Assembly (NCBI GenBank): GCA_002707025.1
Contig: PALG01000033.1
Coordinates: forward strand, 1 to 64,000
DNA length: 64,000 bases
DNA from: Flavobacteriaceae bacterium
GTDB taxonomy: Bacteria; Bacteroidota; Bacteroidia; Flavobacteriales; Flavobacteriaceae
Direction of reading: 5' to 3'
In this document: piece after piece, positions 45,483 to 55,489 of the stretch
Numbering within the stretch: the stretch's first letter is position 1
Layout: every line of letters starts with the position of its first letter
Program-made: the position numbers and the translations under genes
The notes under the pieces: generated by a model
The model's database searches: none
What the model saw: the letters and a program-made list of their open reading frames with translations, nothing else
What the model was told of the DNA's origin: nothing

Positions 45483-46471
45483 GCAAACTGAAAGTCACCA
45501 AATTCTGCCAAAACTTCTTCAAAAGTCGCAAAAACCGTTTCAGAATCATCACTGGTGACCATCTTTGTTCGATATTCCTTAAAATGCGGAATGCCCTTAA
45601 AATAATTGGTATAATGACGCCGGGTTTCAAACACCCCTAATTTTTCCCCTTTCCAGTCAATGGCCATTTGTAGATGCCTTTTAGCAGCCTCTACCCGTTC
45701 CTTTAAGGTAGGGGGTGGTAAATGTTCCCCTGTTTTAAAATAGTGCTTTACTTCCTTAAAAAACCACGGATACCCTATACTGGCGCGCCCAATCATGGCT
45801 CCGTCCAAGCCAAATTTATCCCGCATCTCCACAGCTCGTTCAGGAGTATTTACATCTCCATTTCCAAATACGGGTATGTGCATTCTAGGATTGTTTTTAA
45901 CTTTGGCTATAGGGGCCCAATCGGCATCGCCTTTATACATCTGCGCTCGGGTTCTTCCGTGGATGGAGATAGCTTTACAACCAACATCCTGTAACCTTTC
46001 AGCTACTTCCACAATTTTTATGGAATCATGATCCCACCCCAGTCGGGTTTTAACCGTAACCGGAAGCTTTGTATGTTTTACCATGGCTTCCGTTAGGGAA
46101 ACCATTAAATCGATATCTTTTAAAATTCCGGCCCCCGCACCTTTGGAAACTACTTTTTTAACAGGACACCCAAAATTAATATCGATAATATCCGGGCCAC
46201 TCGCTTCTACAATTTCCACACTTTGCAACATCGAATCGAGGACGGCGCCAAAAATCTGGATGCCCACCGGGCGTTCTTTTTCATAAATATCCAGTTTCTG
46301 AACACTCTTGGCAGCATCCCTTATCAAACCTTCGCAGGAAATAAATTCGGTATATACCACATCGGCACCTTGCTCTTTACACAAGGCACGAAAGGGCGGG
46401 TCGCTCACATCCTCCATAGGGGCAAGCAACAAAGGAAAATCTCCTACATCAATATCTCCAATTTTTGCCAT
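45479..46471 (-). CDS. dusB: tRNA-dihydrouridine synthase
   Basis: This flavoenzyme reduces specific uridines in tRNA. The 330 residues form an FMN-binding TIM barrel: MEDVSDPPFRALC near residue 18, INFGCPVKKVVSKGAGAGIL near 95 with the catalytic cysteine, TRLGWD, then IHGRTRAQMYKGDADW and GNGDV-TP. The motif set matches the DusB type. The C-terminal helical domain is present (HLQMAIDWKGEKLG). It overlaps the convergent permease gene at a shared TTAA. Confidence 0.94.
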   Translation of the reverse strand: MAKIGDIDVGDFPLLLAPMEDVSDPPFRALCKEQGADVVYTEFISCEGLIRDAAKSVQKLDIYEKERPVGIQIFGAVLDSMLQSVEIVEASGPDIIDINFGCPVKKVVSKGAGAGILKDIDLMVSLTEAMVKHTKLPVTVKTRLGWDHDSIKIVEVAERLQDVGCKAISIHGRTRAQMYKGDADWAPIAKVKNNPRMHIPVFGNGDVNTPERAVEMRDKFGLDGAMIGRASIGYPWFFKEVKHYFKTGEHLPPPTLKERVEAAKRHLQMAIDWKGEKLGVFETRRHYTNYFKGIPHFKEYRTKMVTSDDSETVFATFEEVLAEFGDFQFA

Positions 46472-46536
46472 GACTGCAAAATTAGTTATAATATTTTGAA
46501 ACCTTTTAAAAACTATTAAAAGCTGGTTTTTTGCTC

Positions 46537-46544
46537 TATATTTG
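46537..46544 (+). promoter_or_regulatory. -7 promoter element of lepA
   Basis: TATATTTG, a TAnnTTTG match, lies 25 bp before the lepA ATG at 46570. Confidence 0.6.
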
Positions 46545-46569
46545 CAAACTGCTTGATACGCTAGATTTT

Positions 46570-48366
46570 ATGAAGAACATTCGCAACTTTTGCATTATCG
46601 CCCATATTGACCACGGAAAAAGCACCTTGGCCGATCGATTATTGGATGCCACAGGCTCTGTAACCGCTCGTGAAAAGCAAGATCAGCTTTTAGATAGTAT
46701 GGATTTGGAACGGGAACGCGGTATTACCATTAAAAGTCACGCCATACAAATGGAATATGTTTATGAAGGCGAAACGTACATCTTGAACCTCATCGATACT
46801 CCTGGACACGTAGATTTCTCTTACGAAGTGTCCCGTTCGATCGCCGCATGTGAAGGAGCGCTTTTGGTAGTAGACGCAGCACAAAGCATTCAGGCGCAGA
46901 CCATTTCCAACCTTTATTTGGCCTTGGAAAACGATTTGGAGATTATTCCGGTATTGAACAAAGTGGATCTTCCCTCTGCCAATCCAGAGGAGGTGACCGA
47001 TGATATTGTGGACTTGTTGGGTTGTGATGCAGAAGAGGTAATCCCTGCCAGTGCTAAAACCGGAATAGGAATTGAAGAAATCCTTTCTGCCATTATCGAG
47101 CGTATTCCTGCGCCTAAAGGAAACCCTGAGGAGCCTTTACAGGCATTGATATTCGACTCGGTGTACAATCCCTTCCGAGGAGTGGAAACCTATTTTAGGG
47201 TGCTGAATGGAGAAATTACCAAAGGTCAAAACATCAAGTTTATGGCCACCGGAAAGTCTTATTTTGCAGATGAAGTAGGAACTTTAAAACTGAAACAACT
47301 TCCCAAGCAAGTAATTAAAACAGGGGATGTAGGCTATTTGATTACCGGGATAAAAGACGCCCGCGAGGTGAAAGTAGGGGATACCATTACCGATGCGAAA
47401 ACGCCTACCCAAAACATGATTGAAGGTTTTGAGGATGTAAAACCGATGGTTTTTGCGGGAATTTACCCCGTGGATACGGAAGACTATGAAGAACTTCGGG
47501 CTTCCATGGAAAAACTGCAATTAAATGATGCTTCACTCGTCTTTCAGCCAGAAAGTTCGGCGGCTTTAGGATTTGGATTCCGATGCGGATTCTTAGGCAT
47601 GCTTCACTTGGAGATTATTCAGGAGCGATTGGAACGTGAGTTCGATATGACCGTTATTACCACGGTTCCTAACGTATCCTATCATGCATATACCAATAAA
47701 GAACCTGATACTGAAATATTAGTCAATAACCCAAGCGATTTACCAGAGCCTTCTACCTTAAATCGAGTAGAGGAACCTTATATTAAAGCAAGTATCATTA
47801 CCAAAGCCGATTTTGTAGGGCCCGTAATGTCGCTTTGTATTGAAAAAAGGGGGCAAATCACCAATCAGACGTATCTTACCCAAGATCGGGTGGAATTGAA
47901 TTTTGACATGCCCTTAGCAGAAATCGTATTTGATTTTTACGATCGGTTGAAAACCGTTTCCAAAGGCTATGCATCTTTCGATTATTCCCCTATTGGCATG
48001 CGTGCTTCCAAATTGGTAAAAGTAGATGTCTTGCTGAACGGAAATACGGTGGATGCACTTTCCGCACTATTGCACCAAGATAACGCCTACGATATTGGAA
48101 AGAAGATGTGTGAAAAACTTCGTGAATTAATTCCAAGACAGCAATTCGACATTCCTATTCAGGCGGCCATTGGCGCAAAAATTATTGCGCGCGAAACCGT
48201 AAAAGCATTGCGAAAGGATGTTACCGCCAAATGTTATGGTGGTGATATTTCCCGGAAGCGTAAACTATTGGAAAAGCAAAAGAAGGGTAAAAAACGAATG
48301 CGAGCGGTAGGGAATGTAGAAATTCCACAGGAAGCTTTTATGGCAGTGTTGAAACTGAACGACTAG
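46570..48366 (+). CDS. lepA: Elongation factor 4 (LepA)
   Basis: This translational GTPase can back-translocate ribosomes. The 598 residues start at ATG 46570 ([19 protein letters not shown]); an upstream ORF start in the same frame at 46531 is inside the promoter region. The G motifs are AHIDHGKST (G1), DTPGHVDF (G3) and NKVDLP (G4), followed by EF-G-like domains and the LepA-specific C terminus with [15 protein letters not shown] and [24 protein letters not shown]. It shares a CTAG with the stop of the convergent small lipoprotein gene. Confidence 0.97.
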   Translation: MKNIRNFCIIAHIDHGKSTLADRLLDATGSVTAREKQDQLLDSMDLERERGITIKSHAIQMEYVYEGETYILNLIDTPGHVDFSYEVSRSIAACEGALLVVDAAQSIQAQTISNLYLALENDLEIIPVLNKVDLPSANPEEVTDDIVDLLGCDAEEVIPASAKTGIGIEEILSAIIERIPAPKGNPEEPLQALIFDSVYNPFRGVETYFRVLNGEITKGQNIKFMATGKSYFADEVGTLKLKQLPKQVIKTGDVGYLITGIKDAREVKVGDTITDAKTPTQNMIEGFEDVKPMVFAGIYPVDTEDYEELRASMEKLQLNDASLVFQPESSAALGFGFRCGFLGMLHLEIIQERLEREFDMTVITTVPNVSYHAYTNKEPDTEILVNNPSDLPEPSTLNRVEEPYIKASIITKADFVGPVMSLCIEKRGQITNQTYLTQDRVELNFDMPLAEIVFDFYDRLKTVSKGYASFDYSPIGMRASKLVKVDVLLNGNTVDALSALLHQDNAYDIGKKMCEKLRELIPRQQFDIPIQAAIGAKIIARETVKALRKDVTAKCYGGDISRKRKLLEKQKKGKKRMRAVGNVEIPQEAFMAVLKLND

Positions 48367-48590
48367 TTTCCGCCACAGCTTGCCCCTGCAGCTTGTAGGC
48401 CCTCTAAGTAAATTTCATAATCGGTTCCCGTATCTTCACCATTTACGGAAGCATTCCCATTACTTTCACGGCATACATTAAAATCTAAGGTTTCAGGTGC
48501 ACTACAAGTGGTACAGGTTACCGTATCGTCCTCTTTACAAGAAAAAAAACTGATAAATACTAGACATGCAACAATCCTACTTTTCTTCAT
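48363..48590 (-). CDS. Small cysteine-rich lipoprotein
   Basis: The 75-residue protein has a signal peptide ending in lipobox FFSC (the modified Cys is about residue 18), so it is probably anchored in the outer membrane. After cleavage it contains several further cysteines ([24 protein letters not shown]), which may form disulfides. No domain is recognised. The gene lies between lepA and the antiporter, overlapping the lepA stop by 4 bp (CTAG). It is likely real because the leader is clean, but the function is unknown. Confidence 0.75.
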   Translation of the reverse strand: MKKSRIVACLVFISFFSCKEDDTVTCTTCSAPETLDFNVCRESNGNASVNGEDTGTDYEIYLEGLQAAGASCGGN

Positions 48591-48632
48591 GGGTATGGCT
48601 TTCAGAAATAACGGAAACTTGTTCCTATTATT

Positions 48633-50492
48633 TTAGGGGGTGTTTTTCCGGTCTTTGGTAGCGTTATTTAACTCTTCGACGTCCAAGGGTTTACCAAGAT
48701 ACACTAATTGCGAATCCTCCACTACTTCCATTTCATTGGGGTCGTGAATAATTTCCAAATATCCATCTGGCAGTTTCAAAAACAATGCTACCGTATTGTG
48801 ATCTTTTTCAATAATGGAAAGCAATTTCAAGAATTGCTTTTTAGATCCCACCGGCACCTCTTGAATTGATGGGTAGGTTCTCGCAACTTCTTCCATCATT
48901 ACAAAATCATGGGTTTTGGAAAAAAGCTCTTGGGCATCATCCTCCAAGCCCAATTCTTTTTCTTCGGAAGACATTAAACGGAAGGTTCCCGTTTCCCCAA
49001 AAACACCTCCCAGCCTATTGATAGCTTGCCGGTTCACTTCTTGACTTCCCGTTAAAGCCAATAAATACCCAACATCACTAAGCTCGATGTTCGAGGCTAA
49101 ATCTTCCGAATAAATATTGGCAGTAAACGCCTCCAAGTCCAATTCCTGGGCTTGTGCCACATTTGCTTGGTTGGAATCCACCAAAACCACATGGCGCTTG
49201 TTCCTTTGAAGGTAACTGGCTATAAGTCGGGATACCTTGGAGGCCCCTACGATAAGAATGCCTTCCGATTTTTTTAGGAATACCCCTACCACAGAAGCAA
49301 AAAACCGAGCCGTAGTGGCATTCAAAAGTACCGTAATCAGTACCACTGCAAAAACCAACGGCGTGATGTATTCGGCACCCTCCATTCCCATATTCACCAG
49401 TTTGGTTCCAAAAAGGGAGGCAATACCCGCAGCTACGATCCCTCGGGGCCCTACCCAACTAATAAAAAGTTTTTCATTGGTCTTCAAGGAAGAATTGATG
49501 GTACTTGAAAAAACCGATAAAGGCCGTAGTAAAAAAATAATCACGGCAATTAAGATGGCGGTATTCCAATTATAAATAAGCAACAGTTCATCAATACTGA
49601 TGTTTGCGGCTAGCAGAATAAATAGTATCGAAATAAGTAAAACACTTAAAGACTCTTTAAAATAGAGGAGTTCTTTTAGATTTGGTAAGTCGCTGTTCCC
49701 CAAAAACATTCCCATAACCACTACCGAAAGTAATCCCGATTCTTTCGCAAAAATATCGCTGAGCACAAAGATTAAGAGCACCACAGAAAGTGCTACTACA
49801 TTCAATAAATAATGCGGAATTAAACGTTTTTTGATGGCAAAATAGAGGGCGTATCCTCCAGAAATTCCGAAGGAAAATCCGATGAGGACAATTTTTCCAA
49901 ACTCTAAAAGAGCCTGCTTGGAATAACCTGCATCCCCTCCAATACTGATAAACTCAAAAATCAATACCGCCACTAAGGCTCCAATGGGGTCGATTAAGAT
50001 ACCTTCCCATTTCAATACTGCAGAAACATCTTTTTTTAATGGAATGTTTCTTAAAATAGGGGAAATTACCGTAGGGCCAGTCACTATGATTAAAGATGCA
50101 AATAAAAAGGAAATACGCCAATTAAGTCCGAAAATATAGTGTGCCGCAACTCCACCACCAAAAAATGTAATGGCTGCTCCAAAACTGATGAGTTTTCCTA
50201 TTACCGGGCCTACTTTAGAAACTTCCCCCCTTTTAAGGGTAAGCCCTCCTTCAAATAAAATAATCCCAATAGCTAGGGAAACAAAATAAAACAGGTTTTC
50301 CCCTGGGAAAAGTCCTCGATCTCCATCCCATATTGGCTGAATCCATGGGTGACCGTTTTCAGAAATTAGGGTAGCGATAGGACCTACAAAAAGCCCTATG
50401 AGAATTAGGGGAAGAATGGCAGGAATTTTAAATTTCCATGCAAACCATTGTGCTAAGATTCCTAAGATAATTATTCCAGCCAGTTCGACCAT
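48633..50492 (-). CDS. Cation/proton antiporter with C-terminal TrkA-N domain
   Basis: This inner-membrane Na+/H+ or K+/H+ exchanger has 619 residues. Residues ~1-395 hold about 12 transmembrane segments (ILGILAQWFAWKFKI at the N terminus, FGGGVAAHYIFGLN, and WVGPRGIVAAGIASLFG near 342, a CPA1-type signature). A cytoplasmic TrkA-N/RCK-like domain follows from about 410 (GILIVGASKVSRLIASYL), which probably binds nucleotide to gate transport. The C-terminal ~70 residues may be a further RCK domain. The exchanged ion is uncertain. Confidence 0.9.
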   Translation of the reverse strand: MVELAGIIILGILAQWFAWKFKIPAILPLILIGLFVGPIATLISENGHPWIQPIWDGDRGLFPGENLFYFVSLAIGIILFEGGLTLKRGEVSKVGPVIGKLISFGAAITFFGGGVAAHYIFGLNWRISFLFASLIIVTGPTVISPILRNIPLKKDVSAVLKWEGILIDPIGALVAVLIFEFISIGGDAGYSKQALLEFGKIVLIGFSFGISGGYALYFAIKKRLIPHYLLNVVALSVVLLIFVLSDIFAKESGLLSVVVMGMFLGNSDLPNLKELLYFKESLSVLLISILFILLAANISIDELLLIYNWNTAILIAVIIFLLRPLSVFSSTINSSLKTNEKLFISWVGPRGIVAAGIASLFGTKLVNMGMEGAEYITPLVFAVVLITVLLNATTARFFASVVGVFLKKSEGILIVGASKVSRLIASYLQRNKRHVVLVDSNQANVAQAQELDLEAFTANIYSEDLASNIELSDVGYLLALTGSQEVNRQAINRLGGVFGETGTFRLMSSEEKELGLEDDAQELFSKTHDFVMMEEVARTYPSIQEVPVGSKKQFLKLLSIIEKDHNTVALFLKLPDGYLEIIHDPNEMEVVEDSQLVYLGKPLDVEELNNATKDRKNTP

Positions 50493-50712
50493 TTAGTTGG
50501 TTTTAATTTTTCTAAAAATAGGGTTAACTAAGATTTCCACCAAAACATTTTTCAAATTACACTCACCAAAATAAGATTCTTCAAAAAATCCGTGTAAATT
50601 TTGGATTTTCGAATAAATCTCCGCAATAATATTTAACATTTTGTTAAAAACATAAAAATTAGTGGGTACACCCATCTTTTAAATGTTTCAGTTTTACTAA
50701 TTTGCGCTTCCT

Positions 50713-51573
50713 ATGAAATTATACCCTATCGAGACCGGAAATTTTAAATTAGATGGTGGGGCAATGTTTGGGGTCGTCCCCAAAACCTTATGGTCCCGAA
50801 CCAATCCGGCAGACAACAACAATATGATTGATATGGCCGCCCGTTGCCTCCTTATTGAAAACGGGGATCGGTTGACTCTTATCGATAATGGAATGGGAAA
50901 TAAGCAAAGTGAAAAGTTCTTTGGTTATTACTATCAATGGGGCGATGACAACCTAGATGATTCTTTGAAAAAAGCTGGTTTTCATCGCGACGATATTACC
51001 GATGTTTTTCTTACCCATTTGCATTTTGACCATTGTGGAGGAAGCATTCAATGGAATAAAGACCGAACCGGGTACGAACCTGCCTTTAAAAATGCCAAGT
51101 TTTGGAGCAATCCGAAACACTGGAAATGGGCCACAGAACCTAATCGAAGGGAAAAAGCCTCTTTTCTGAAGGAAAATATCCTGCCCATGCAGGAAAGTGG
51201 ACAGTTGCATTTTGTGAAGCATCCCGAAAAAGACTTTGCCGAAGCCAACGAATTGGATTTTGGAATTTTCTTTGCCAATGGCCACACCGAGAAACAAATG
51301 ATACCGCATATACAATATAAAGGGAAAACCTTGGTTTTTATGGCCGATTTATTACCTACTGCAGGACATTTACCGCTGCCCTACGTTATGGGATACGATA
51401 CTAGACCGTTGCTAACCCTAGATGAAAAGGAACGGTTTTTGAACACCGCTGCCGACAAAGGCTACTATCTTTTTTTAGAACACGACGCACACAACCAAAT
51501 AATTACTGTAAAACATACCGAAAAAGGCGTTCGCCTGGACCAAAGTTTTACGTTTAACGAAATCTTTAATTAA
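50713..51573 (+). CDS. MBL-fold metallo-hydrolase
   Basis: The 286-residue protein has the metallo-beta-lactamase zinc motif T-H-L-H-F-D-H-C-G-G (about residues 102-111), another His near 190 (ANGHTEKQMIPH), an Asp near 217 (FMADLLPTAGH) and a late His (LEHDAHNQ). The family covers lactonases, glyoxalase II-like and other hydrolases, and these motifs do not settle which. It starts about 20 bp after a TAATTTG-like region. The S8 protease gene follows 12 bp later, so they probably form an operon. Confidence 0.88.
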   Translation: MKLYPIETGNFKLDGGAMFGVVPKTLWSRTNPADNNNMIDMAARCLLIENGDRLTLIDNGMGNKQSEKFFGYYYQWGDDNLDDSLKKAGFHRDDITDVFLTHLHFDHCGGSIQWNKDRTGYEPAFKNAKFWSNPKHWKWATEPNRREKASFLKENILPMQESGQLHFVKHPEKDFAEANELDFGIFFANGHTEKQMIPHIQYKGKTLVFMADLLPTAGHLPLPYVMGYDTRPLLTLDEKERFLNTAADKGYYLFLEHDAHNQIITVKHTEKGVRLDQSFTFNEIFN

Positions 51574-51585
51574 TCTTTTTTACGT

Positions 51586-53265
51586 ATGAAAATTTTAAAA
51601 CTTTCTGTTTTAGCTTCTGCTTCAGCACTAATTCTTAGTTCCTGTGGAGGAGGCTTACCTGCTATTGTTTCCACTCCCATTGAAAACATAGATACGCTGC
51701 CCCTTAAAGCAGCTCCGCTTACCGAAGCACAAACCAAATCTTGGAGCGCTACCGATTTATTGCAGGATACCATACCCGGAATGAGTGTGGACAGAGCTTA
51801 TGCCGAAATACTACAAGGCAGAAAAGGAGAAACCGTTATTGTTGGGGTTATCGATAGTGGCGTAGATATTGAACATGAAGACCTCAAGGAGGTGATATGG
51901 GTAAACAAGGATGAAATTCCTGGAAATGGGAAAGATGACGACAACAATGGGTATGTAGACGATGTTCACGGGTGGAATTTTCTTGGAGATATCGTAGCTG
52001 AAAATATGGAGTATGTTCGTATCATGAAAAAATTGGCTCCTAAATATGAAGGTAAAACGGAAGCTTCCGTGAGTGCCGCCAATCGAGAGGAATTTAAATT
52101 GTATCAAAAAGCGAAAGCAGAGTTTGAAAAAGAATACGGGGAAGCACAAGGAAATAAAGCGCGATATGAACAAATTCTTTCTCAATTAGAACCTGCCCAT
52201 ACCGCTATTTCGAAAAAGCTAGGGAAAGAAAACTACACGGCGGAAGACCTATCCAGTATCCAAAATCCTTCTGCAACAGAACAACAACAAATTGCCATGG
52301 TATCGCAAATGTTGAATTATGGCGATTCGGTCCCTGAAGTGATCGATCAATTAAAAGGGGGTGTAGAGTACTTTGAGGGTAGACTAACTTCCCATTTCGA
52401 TATGGAAACCAATTTCCGTGAAAAAAATCTAGGGGACGACCCAGACGATTTTTCTACCAAATTTTACGGTAATGGAGATGTTGACGGCCCAGACCCGAAG
52501 AAAGAGGATGCAAAGCACGGAACCCATGTATCTGGAATTATTGCAGCCAAAAGAGACAATGGAATTGGAATGAATGGTGTGGCCAATAACGTAGAGATCA
52601 TGGTTGTTCGTGCCGTACCCGATGGTGATGAGTACGATAAGGATATTGCCTTGGCCATTCGGTATGCGGTCGATAATGGTGCAAAAGTATTGAATACCAG
52701 CTTCGGAAAGTACTATTCTACCCATCCAGAATGGGTTTGGGATGCTATTAAATATGCGGCCGATAACGACGTGCTTATCGTAAATGCGGCCGGAAATGAA
52801 GGGATCAACTTAGACGAAGTACAAGTATATCCAAACGACCAAACGGTAGACAATCCTACCGAAATTAGTGACACATTCATCACGATTGGTGCCTTAAACT
52901 ACAAATACGGAAGTGAAATGGTGGCTACTTTCAGTAACTACGGAAAAAGCAGTGTGGACTTATTCGCTCCTGGTGTAAAAATTTGGGCCACCACACCCTT
53001 AAACACCTACGAATACCTTCAAGGAACTTCTATGGCTTCTCCCGAAGTCGCTGGGGTCGCTGCGATGATTCGTTCCTACTTTCCAAGCCTTTCAGCGAAA
53101 CAAGTAAAACAAATTTTAATGGATAGTGGTTTGTCTTCCAATGCAAATGTCATCTTAGGGGGAGATCCTTCCAACCAAGATAAATTCTCCAATATTTCTA
53201 CCTCTGGAAAGATGGCAAACCTTTATAATGCCTTAATTATGGCAGATAAAATGGCTAGAAAATGA
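51586..53265 (+). CDS. S8 family serine peptidase lipoprotein with a long insertion
   Basis: This subtilase has 559 residues and a lipobox (ILSSC, Cys20), so it is envelope-anchored. The catalytic triad is visible: Asp90 (VIDSGVDI), His311 (HGTHVSG) and Ser482 (GTSMASPEVAG). The gap between Asp90 and His311 is 221 residues, far more than in simple subtilisins, where it is about 30. The insert is acidic, Lys/Glu-rich and partly helical (residues ~140-250). The M1 peptidase overlaps it by 4 bp (ATGA), and the MBL gene precedes it by 12 bp. Confidence 0.93.
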   Translation: MKILKLSVLASASALILSSCGGGLPAIVSTPIENIDTLPLKAAPLTEAQTKSWSATDLLQDTIPGMSVDRAYAEILQGRKGETVIVGVIDSGVDIEHEDLKEVIWVNKDEIPGNGKDDDNNGYVDDVHGWNFLGDIVAENMEYVRIMKKLAPKYEGKTEASVSAANREEFKLYQKAKAEFEKEYGEAQGNKARYEQILSQLEPAHTAISKKLGKENYTAEDLSSIQNPSATEQQQIAMVSQMLNYGDSVPEVIDQLKGGVEYFEGRLTSHFDMETNFREKNLGDDPDDFSTKFYGNGDVDGPDPKKEDAKHGTHVSGIIAAKRDNGIGMNGVANNVEIMVVRAVPDGDEYDKDIALAIRYAVDNGAKVLNTSFGKYYSTHPEWVWDAIKYAADNDVLIVNAAGNEGINLDEVQVYPNDQTVDNPTEISDTFITIGALNYKYGSEMVATFSNYGKSSVDLFAPGVKIWATTPLNTYEYLQGTSMASPEVAGVAAMIRSYFPSLSAKQVKQILMDSGLSSNANVILGGDPSNQDKFSNISTSGKMANLYNALIMADKMARK

Positions 53266-55061
53266 AACTAATCCTTAAAAGCTTCTTGGCCTTGCTGATT
53301 ACTTTATCGGCTACGGCCCAGAATAATACCTCTTGTTACTGGCAACAAAAAGTCGATTACAAAATGAATATCGACATGGACGTTTCCAATTGGCAGTACA
53401 AAGGAACCCAAGAATTGAAATATACCAATAATTCACCCGATACCTTGCAACGGGTTTTTTATCATTTGTATTTCAATGCCTTTCAACCGGGTAGTGAAAT
53501 GGATGTTCGCTCGTTGACCATTAGCGATCCTGATGGTAGGGTGGGCGATCGAATTTCCAAACTTTCCCCTTCAGAAATAGGATTTATAAAGCCAACCCAA
53601 TTAATGCAAGAGGGAACCGAGGTGAATTATAAAGTAGAGGGAACGGTCCTTGTGGTGGATTTAAACAAACCCATTCTACCAGGAATGAGTACTTCATTTT
53701 ATATGGAATGGGACGCACAAGTACCCCTTCAAATTAGAAGAAGTGGAAGAAACAACGAAGAAGGCGTGGCGCTTTCCATGACCCAATGGTACCCAAAATT
53801 GGCCGAGTATGATTTTCAAGGCTGGCACGCCGATCCCTACATTGCTCGTGAATTTCATGGGGTCTGGGGTGATTTTGATGTGACCCTCACCATAGATAAG
53901 GATTATGTAGTTGGAGGAACAGGTTATTTACAAGGAACCCCTTCAGAAAAAAGAAAAAAGAAAACATGGCATTTCTTAGCCCCCAATGTACATGATTTTA
54001 CATGGGCGGCCGATCCAGAATACATTCACGATACCTATGATGGCCCCAACGGGGTTACTTTAAATTTTTACTACAAGAATGATCCGGAAATCAAGGAAAA
54101 TTGGAAAAACCTTCAGCCCAAAACAGCGGCTTTAATGGCGTATTTCAATGAACATATTGGTCCGTATCCCTACAAGCAATATTCGGTGATTCAAGGAGGT
54201 GATGGCGGAATGGAATATGCGATGAGCACCTTAATTACCGGAAAAAGAAAATTCGGAAGTCTGGTTGGGGTAACGGCACACGAAATGGCGCATACTTGGT
54301 TTCAGTTTTTATTGGCTACCAACGAAAGCCTACATGAGTGGATGGATGAAGGATTTACTACCTATATTTCTAGTTGGGCCGAAAATGAAGTCATGGAAGG
54401 AGACAACCCCAATCCAGTCTCAGGGTCGTATCGTGGGTATCGCTTTCTGGCGTTAAGTGGTCAAGAGCAACCGCAAACTACCCATGCCGATCGATACAAT
54501 ACCAATCGAAGCTACGGAATTTCAGCATACAGTAAGGGGGCGGTGTTTTTGTCTCAGCTGGGCTATGTTATTGGGAAAGAAAATTTGGATGAAACCCTTC
54601 GGCGGTATTTTAAAGAATGGGCCTTTAAGCACCCAACCCCTAACGATTTTATACGGGTAGCCGAAAAAGTTTCAGGAATGGAACTGGACTGGTATTTACA
54701 GGATTGGACACAAACTACCAATACCATCGATTATGGAATTAAAGACGTTTCCGAAGAAGAAGCGGGTACCCAGGTTACTCTGGAACGAATTGGCCTTATG
54801 CCGATGCCTATCGATTTGTACGTCACTTATGAAGATGGGAGCCAGGAATCATTTTACATCCCGCTACAAATGATGCGCGGAGAAAAGCAGAACCCCTATC
54901 CTGCTCTGAAAAGAACTGTATTACCCGATTGGACATGGGCCAATCCCGTGTATACATTAACCCTTCCGAAGGGAAAAAAAGTAGAAAACATGATGATTGA
55001 CGCCTCTCAATTAATGGCCGATATCCATATGGAAAACAATACCTACGGAATAGAAGAATAA
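53262..55061 (+). CDS. M1 family metallopeptidase
   Basis: This exported aminopeptidase has 599 residues and a signal peptide (KSFLALLITLSATAQ). The zinc site is complete: His340, Glu341 and His344 in HEMAH, with Glu363 in WMDEGFTTY, the correct 18-residue spacing. A GAMEN-like substrate motif is replaced by GGMEYAMS. The N-terminal part is beta-rich, as in leukotriene A4 hydrolase-like members. It overlaps the S8 gene by 4 bp and is followed by a good terminator, closing the MBL-S8-M1 unit. Confidence 0.94.
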   Translation: MKLILKSFLALLITLSATAQNNTSCYWQQKVDYKMNIDMDVSNWQYKGTQELKYTNNSPDTLQRVFYHLYFNAFQPGSEMDVRSLTISDPDGRVGDRISKLSPSEIGFIKPTQLMQEGTEVNYKVEGTVLVVDLNKPILPGMSTSFYMEWDAQVPLQIRRSGRNNEEGVALSMTQWYPKLAEYDFQGWHADPYIAREFHGVWGDFDVTLTIDKDYVVGGTGYLQGTPSEKRKKKTWHFLAPNVHDFTWAADPEYIHDTYDGPNGVTLNFYYKNDPEIKENWKNLQPKTAALMAYFNEHIGPYPYKQYSVIQGGDGGMEYAMSTLITGKRKFGSLVGVTAHEMAHTWFQFLLATNESLHEWMDEGFTTYISSWAENEVMEGDNPNPVSGSYRGYRFLALSGQEQPQTTHADRYNTNRSYGISAYSKGAVFLSQLGYVIGKENLDETLRRYFKEWAFKHPTPNDFIRVAEKVSGMELDWYLQDWTQTTNTIDYGIKDVSEEEAGTQVTLERIGLMPMPIDLYVTYEDGSQESFYIPLQMMRGEKQNPYPALKRTVLPDWTWANPVYTLTLPKGKKVENMMIDASQLMADIHMENNTYGIEE

Positions 55062-55083
55062 CCTATTTCGAAAAAGTTTGATG

Positions 55084-55122
55084 AAAGCCCTTTTGAACCT
55101 ACTCAAAGGGGCTTTTCTTTTT
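55084..55122 (+). terminator. Terminator of the MBL-S8-M1 operon
   Basis: A 13 bp stem (aaagcccttttga/tcaaaggggcttt with one G-T wobble) and a 6 nt loop are followed by a T-rich tract. Confidence 0.9.
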
Positions 55123-55123
55123 A

Positions 55124-55131
55124 TATCTTTA
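55124..55131 (+). promoter_or_regulatory. Near-consensus -7 element of rnpA
   Basis: TATCTTTA differs from TAnnTTTG only in the last base and ends 5 nt before the rnpA ATG. Confidence 0.4.
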
Positions 55132-55136
55132 CCCCT

Positions 55137-55487
55137 ATGGGATTACGCTTTCCAAAAGAAGAAAAATTAAAAAGCCGGAAGTTGATTGAGCAAATTTTCG
55201 CCGAAGGCGAATCGCGAAAAAAATTTCCAGTAAAAGTGGTTTTTATTCCCCAGGAAACATTGAAAACGCACCAAGCTGCCTTTTCCGTTCCGAAAAGAAA
55301 CTTTAAGCTTGCGGCGACCCGAAACCGGATTAAAAGACAGATGCGGGAAGCCTATAGGCTTCAAAAAAAAGAGGTTCCGCAGAAAAACGGCAAGAATCTT
55401 GCTATGGTTTTTATCTATATTAGTAAAGAGAAACCGCAGTACGCCCAACTTGACTCCTCCATCAAGGCACTGCTTAAAAAACTGTGA
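55137..55487 (+). CDS. rnpA: Ribonuclease P protein component
   Basis: This protein is the basic cofactor of the tRNA 5'-processing ribozyme. The 116 residues start MGLRFPKEEKLKSRKLIEQIF and carry the RNase P signature RNRIKRQMREAYRL near residues 62-75. The rnpB RNA is not seen here. It is the first gene of a co-directional run: the next gene starts 2 bp after the rnpA stop. Confidence 0.95.
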   Translation: MGLRFPKEEKLKSRKLIEQIFAEGESRKKFPVKVVFIPQETLKTHQAAFSVPKRNFKLAATRNRIKRQMREAYRLQKKEVPQKNGKNLAMVFIYISKEKPQYAQLDSSIKALLKKL

Positions 55488-55489
55488 TT

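Noticed and set aside
50493-50675. A 60-residue minus-strand gene upstream of the antiporter
   Set aside because: It has no recognisable domain or leader and only fills the intergenic gap.
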